In this document: positions 4,767-5,899 of the stretch, piece after piece | How positions within the stretch are numbered: the first letter of the stretch is position 1 | Layout: each line of letters starts with the position of its first letter | Origin: JAUUZQ01 sp964538375 | GTDB lineage: Bacteria > Bacteroidota > Bacteroidia > Bacteroidales > GCA-2748055 | Assembly: GCA_964538375.1 (NCBI GenBank) | Contig: CAZIFQ010000063.1 | Coordinates: 1-5,899, forward strand | Direction: 5' to 3' | DNA length: 5,899 nt | Position numbers and translations under genes: made by a program | Notes under the pieces: model-generated | Databases searched by the model: none | What the model was told of the DNA's origin: nothing | The model's input: only the letters and a program-made list of their open reading frames with translations

Positions 4767-5840
4767 ATGTTAGACACACTTCAAACCATCCAGGACACCA
4801 TCGTGTCTGTTGACTCCTTACAAATAGTAGAAAAAAGCAAAGGCATGCTCGCCACCTTCCAGGAGATGGATCATGAGCGCTTAAATTTCAGCGGGACAAG
4901 TTTGCCCCTGCAGATTGTAATCGGTTTTGTGATGTTCGGGGTGGCGCTGGGGATCAAGGGACAGCATTTCAAGAATGTGGCAAAGAATCCCAAGTTGGTG
5001 ATACTTGGATTTACTTCACAGTTTATATTGTTACCGGCGGTAACCTTTTTGCTGACGCTGGTATTTAGCAGCGTGATCACACCTACTGTTGCGCTGGGAA
5101 TGATCCTTGTGGCCAGTTGTCCGGGAGGGAATATCAGCAACTTCATGAGTTCCGTGGCCAAGGCCAACGTGGCCCTATCGGTTACGCTGACTGCCATTGC
5201 CACATTGGGAGCCATAGTGTTAACACCTTTCAACTTCGCCTTGTGGGGAGGCATGTATTTAAAGTTTGCCTCACCTGAGGCCACTGCTTTTTTGCGAGAG
5301 CTGCATATTGATCCCTTTGAGATGTTCAAGACTGTCGTCATCCTTCTGGGTATTCCATTGGCAGCAGGAATGTTGTTCAATCACTATTTGCCAAAGCTTA
5401 CCGCAAAGATTTTCAATCCCCTGAAAAATATCTCCATGTTTATATTCATAGCATTGGTGGTGGTGATGTTTTCGATGAACTACAGCTTTTTTGTAAGGTT
5501 TATCGGGGCGATATTTATTGTAGTGTTGATTCACAATATCGTTGCCCTGGCCACTGGATGGTCTGTAGGTAGAATTTTCAAGGTGGATGTCCCCACTCGC
5601 AGAACCTTTACGATAGAGACGGGGATACAGAACAGCGGGTTGGGATTGGTGTTGTTGTTTAACGAAGCGATTTTCCCGAAGGAGTTGATGATTGGTGGGA
5701 TGGCGTTTATAGCCGGCTGGTGGGGTATCTGGCATATACTGAGTGGACTGGGGATAGCGAATGTTATGGCGAGGATTCCGTATGGGGAGAGGTTTAAGTG
5801 GGTATACTTTACTCCGAAGTTTCTTAAAAAGAAGGGGTAA
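4767..5840 (+). CDS. Bile acid:sodium symporter family protein (BASS/SBF)
   Basis: This 357-residue membrane protein is a secondary transporter of the BASS family, which moves organic anions with Na+ across the inner membrane. About nine or ten hydrophobic segments are visible, e.g. near 47-64, 77-99, 106-117, 133-155, 188-205, 222-237, 244-264 and 307-331. Hallmark motifs are SCPGGNISN (117-125), NVALSVTLT (134-142) and ETGIQNSGLG (284-293). From memory of the Neisseria ASBT structure, the Na+ ligands map to Gln85, Ser124/Asn125, Ser138, Thr142, Glu284 and Gln288, all present. The substrate cannot be told: bile acids, pantoate, pyruvate-like or other organic acids are all possible in this family. 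The N-terminal 45 residues before the first segment are longer than usual, so a start at Met27 or Met34 is possible. A near-match to a -7 box (TATATTTA, 4734-4741) lacks a clear -33 partner. Its base composition is richer in G+C than the ATPases, and a repeat begins directly after its stop. Confidence 0.93.
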   Translation: MLDTLQTIQDTIVSVDSLQIVEKSKGMLATFQEMDHERLNFSGTSLPLQIVIGFVMFGVALGIKGQHFKNVAKNPKLVILGFTSQFILLPAVTFLLTLVFSSVITPTVALGMILVASCPGGNISNFMSSVAKANVALSVTLTAIATLGAIVLTPFNFALWGGMYLKFASPEATAFLRELHIDPFEMFKTVVILLGIPLAAGMLFNHYLPKLTAKIFNPLKNISMFIFIALVVVMFSMNYSFFVRFIGAIFIVVLIHNIVALATGWSVGRIFKVDVPTRRTFTIETGIQNSGLGLVLLFNEAIFPKELMIGGMAFIAGWWGIWHILSGLGIANVMARIPYGERFKWVYFTPKFLKKKG

Positions 5841-5899
5841 GCGTAGACGAATTCACCGCAGACGAATTTACCGCAGAGTTATGTTGTTGCCTGCGGCAA
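5841..5899. repeat. 15-bp tandem units and hairpin (front part of composite repeat, right copy, cut by window edge)
   Basis: The repeat starts at the first base after the symporter stop. A partial unit and two full 15-bp units (5852-5866 and 5867-5881) have the same CCGCAGACGA and CCGCAGAG cores as 1674-1718. The hairpin TTGCC/GGCAA (5887-5891 and 5895-5899) ends the window. It corresponds to internal-copy positions up to 1735, with the A block expected just outside. Confidence 0.88.

Noticed and set aside
4871..5735. Two - strand ORFs (4871-5380 and 5271-5735) opposite the symporter
   Set aside because: The + strand protein has the full set of family motifs and membrane segments; the opposite frames show none.

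Overview
The window reads as a repeat-rich accessory segment, or possibly a whole short contig, from a member of the Bacteroidota. Three things suggest this: promoter-like pairs of the Bacteroides type (TTTG, about 20 nt, TAnnTTTG) before the genes, absence of clear Shine-Dalgarno sequences, and the AAA_14/DUF4143 ATPases, which are common in that phylum. The genus cannot be told from the sequence. Four genes are convincing, all on the + strand: three different ATPases with the AAA_14 plus DUF4143 architecture (539-1672, 1952-3109, 3206-4357) and one sodium-dependent bile-acid-type symporter (BASS/SBF family, 4767-5840).

Layout. 1-387 is a block of repeats with no credible gene: an A-type block, CACAGAT-type and CTTCGGCAAGCTCAGG-type repeats, a 33-bp tandem array and a conserved 100-bp tail. 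388-538 is AT-rich and holds a candidate promoter with an inverted and a direct repeat. ATPase 1 follows and its stop codon abuts a second composite repeat (1673-1880). ATPase 2 has a Bacteroides-type promoter just before its start. A solo, truncated array unit lies after it, then another such promoter, then ATPase 3. The 409-bp gap before the symporter holds a 35-nt relic of an ATPase-2-like gene, a second 33-bp array with its 100-bp tail, a GC-rich hairpin cluster and a terminator-like stem. The symporter ends the gene content, and the first repeat type begins again at its stop codon and runs to the window end.

How the parts relate. The three ATPases differ strongly from one another, so they look separately acquired rather than freshly duplicated. 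Each keeps its Walker A, Walker B, winged-helix and PD-(D/E)XK-like residues, so all appear intact. Each has its own candidate promoter and they are separated by repeats, so they do not look like a single operon. The symporter is visibly richer in G+C and is probably an ordinary gene beside the repeat hotspot. No phage, CRISPR, transposase, tRNA or rRNA is visible. The most unusual content is the modular repeat system: the same modules (A, array B, tail C) occur in different combinations, the arrays carry linkers specific to each array, and one junction contains a scrap of an ATPase gene. The biochemical role of the ATPases is unknown, and no new system can be claimed from sequence alone.
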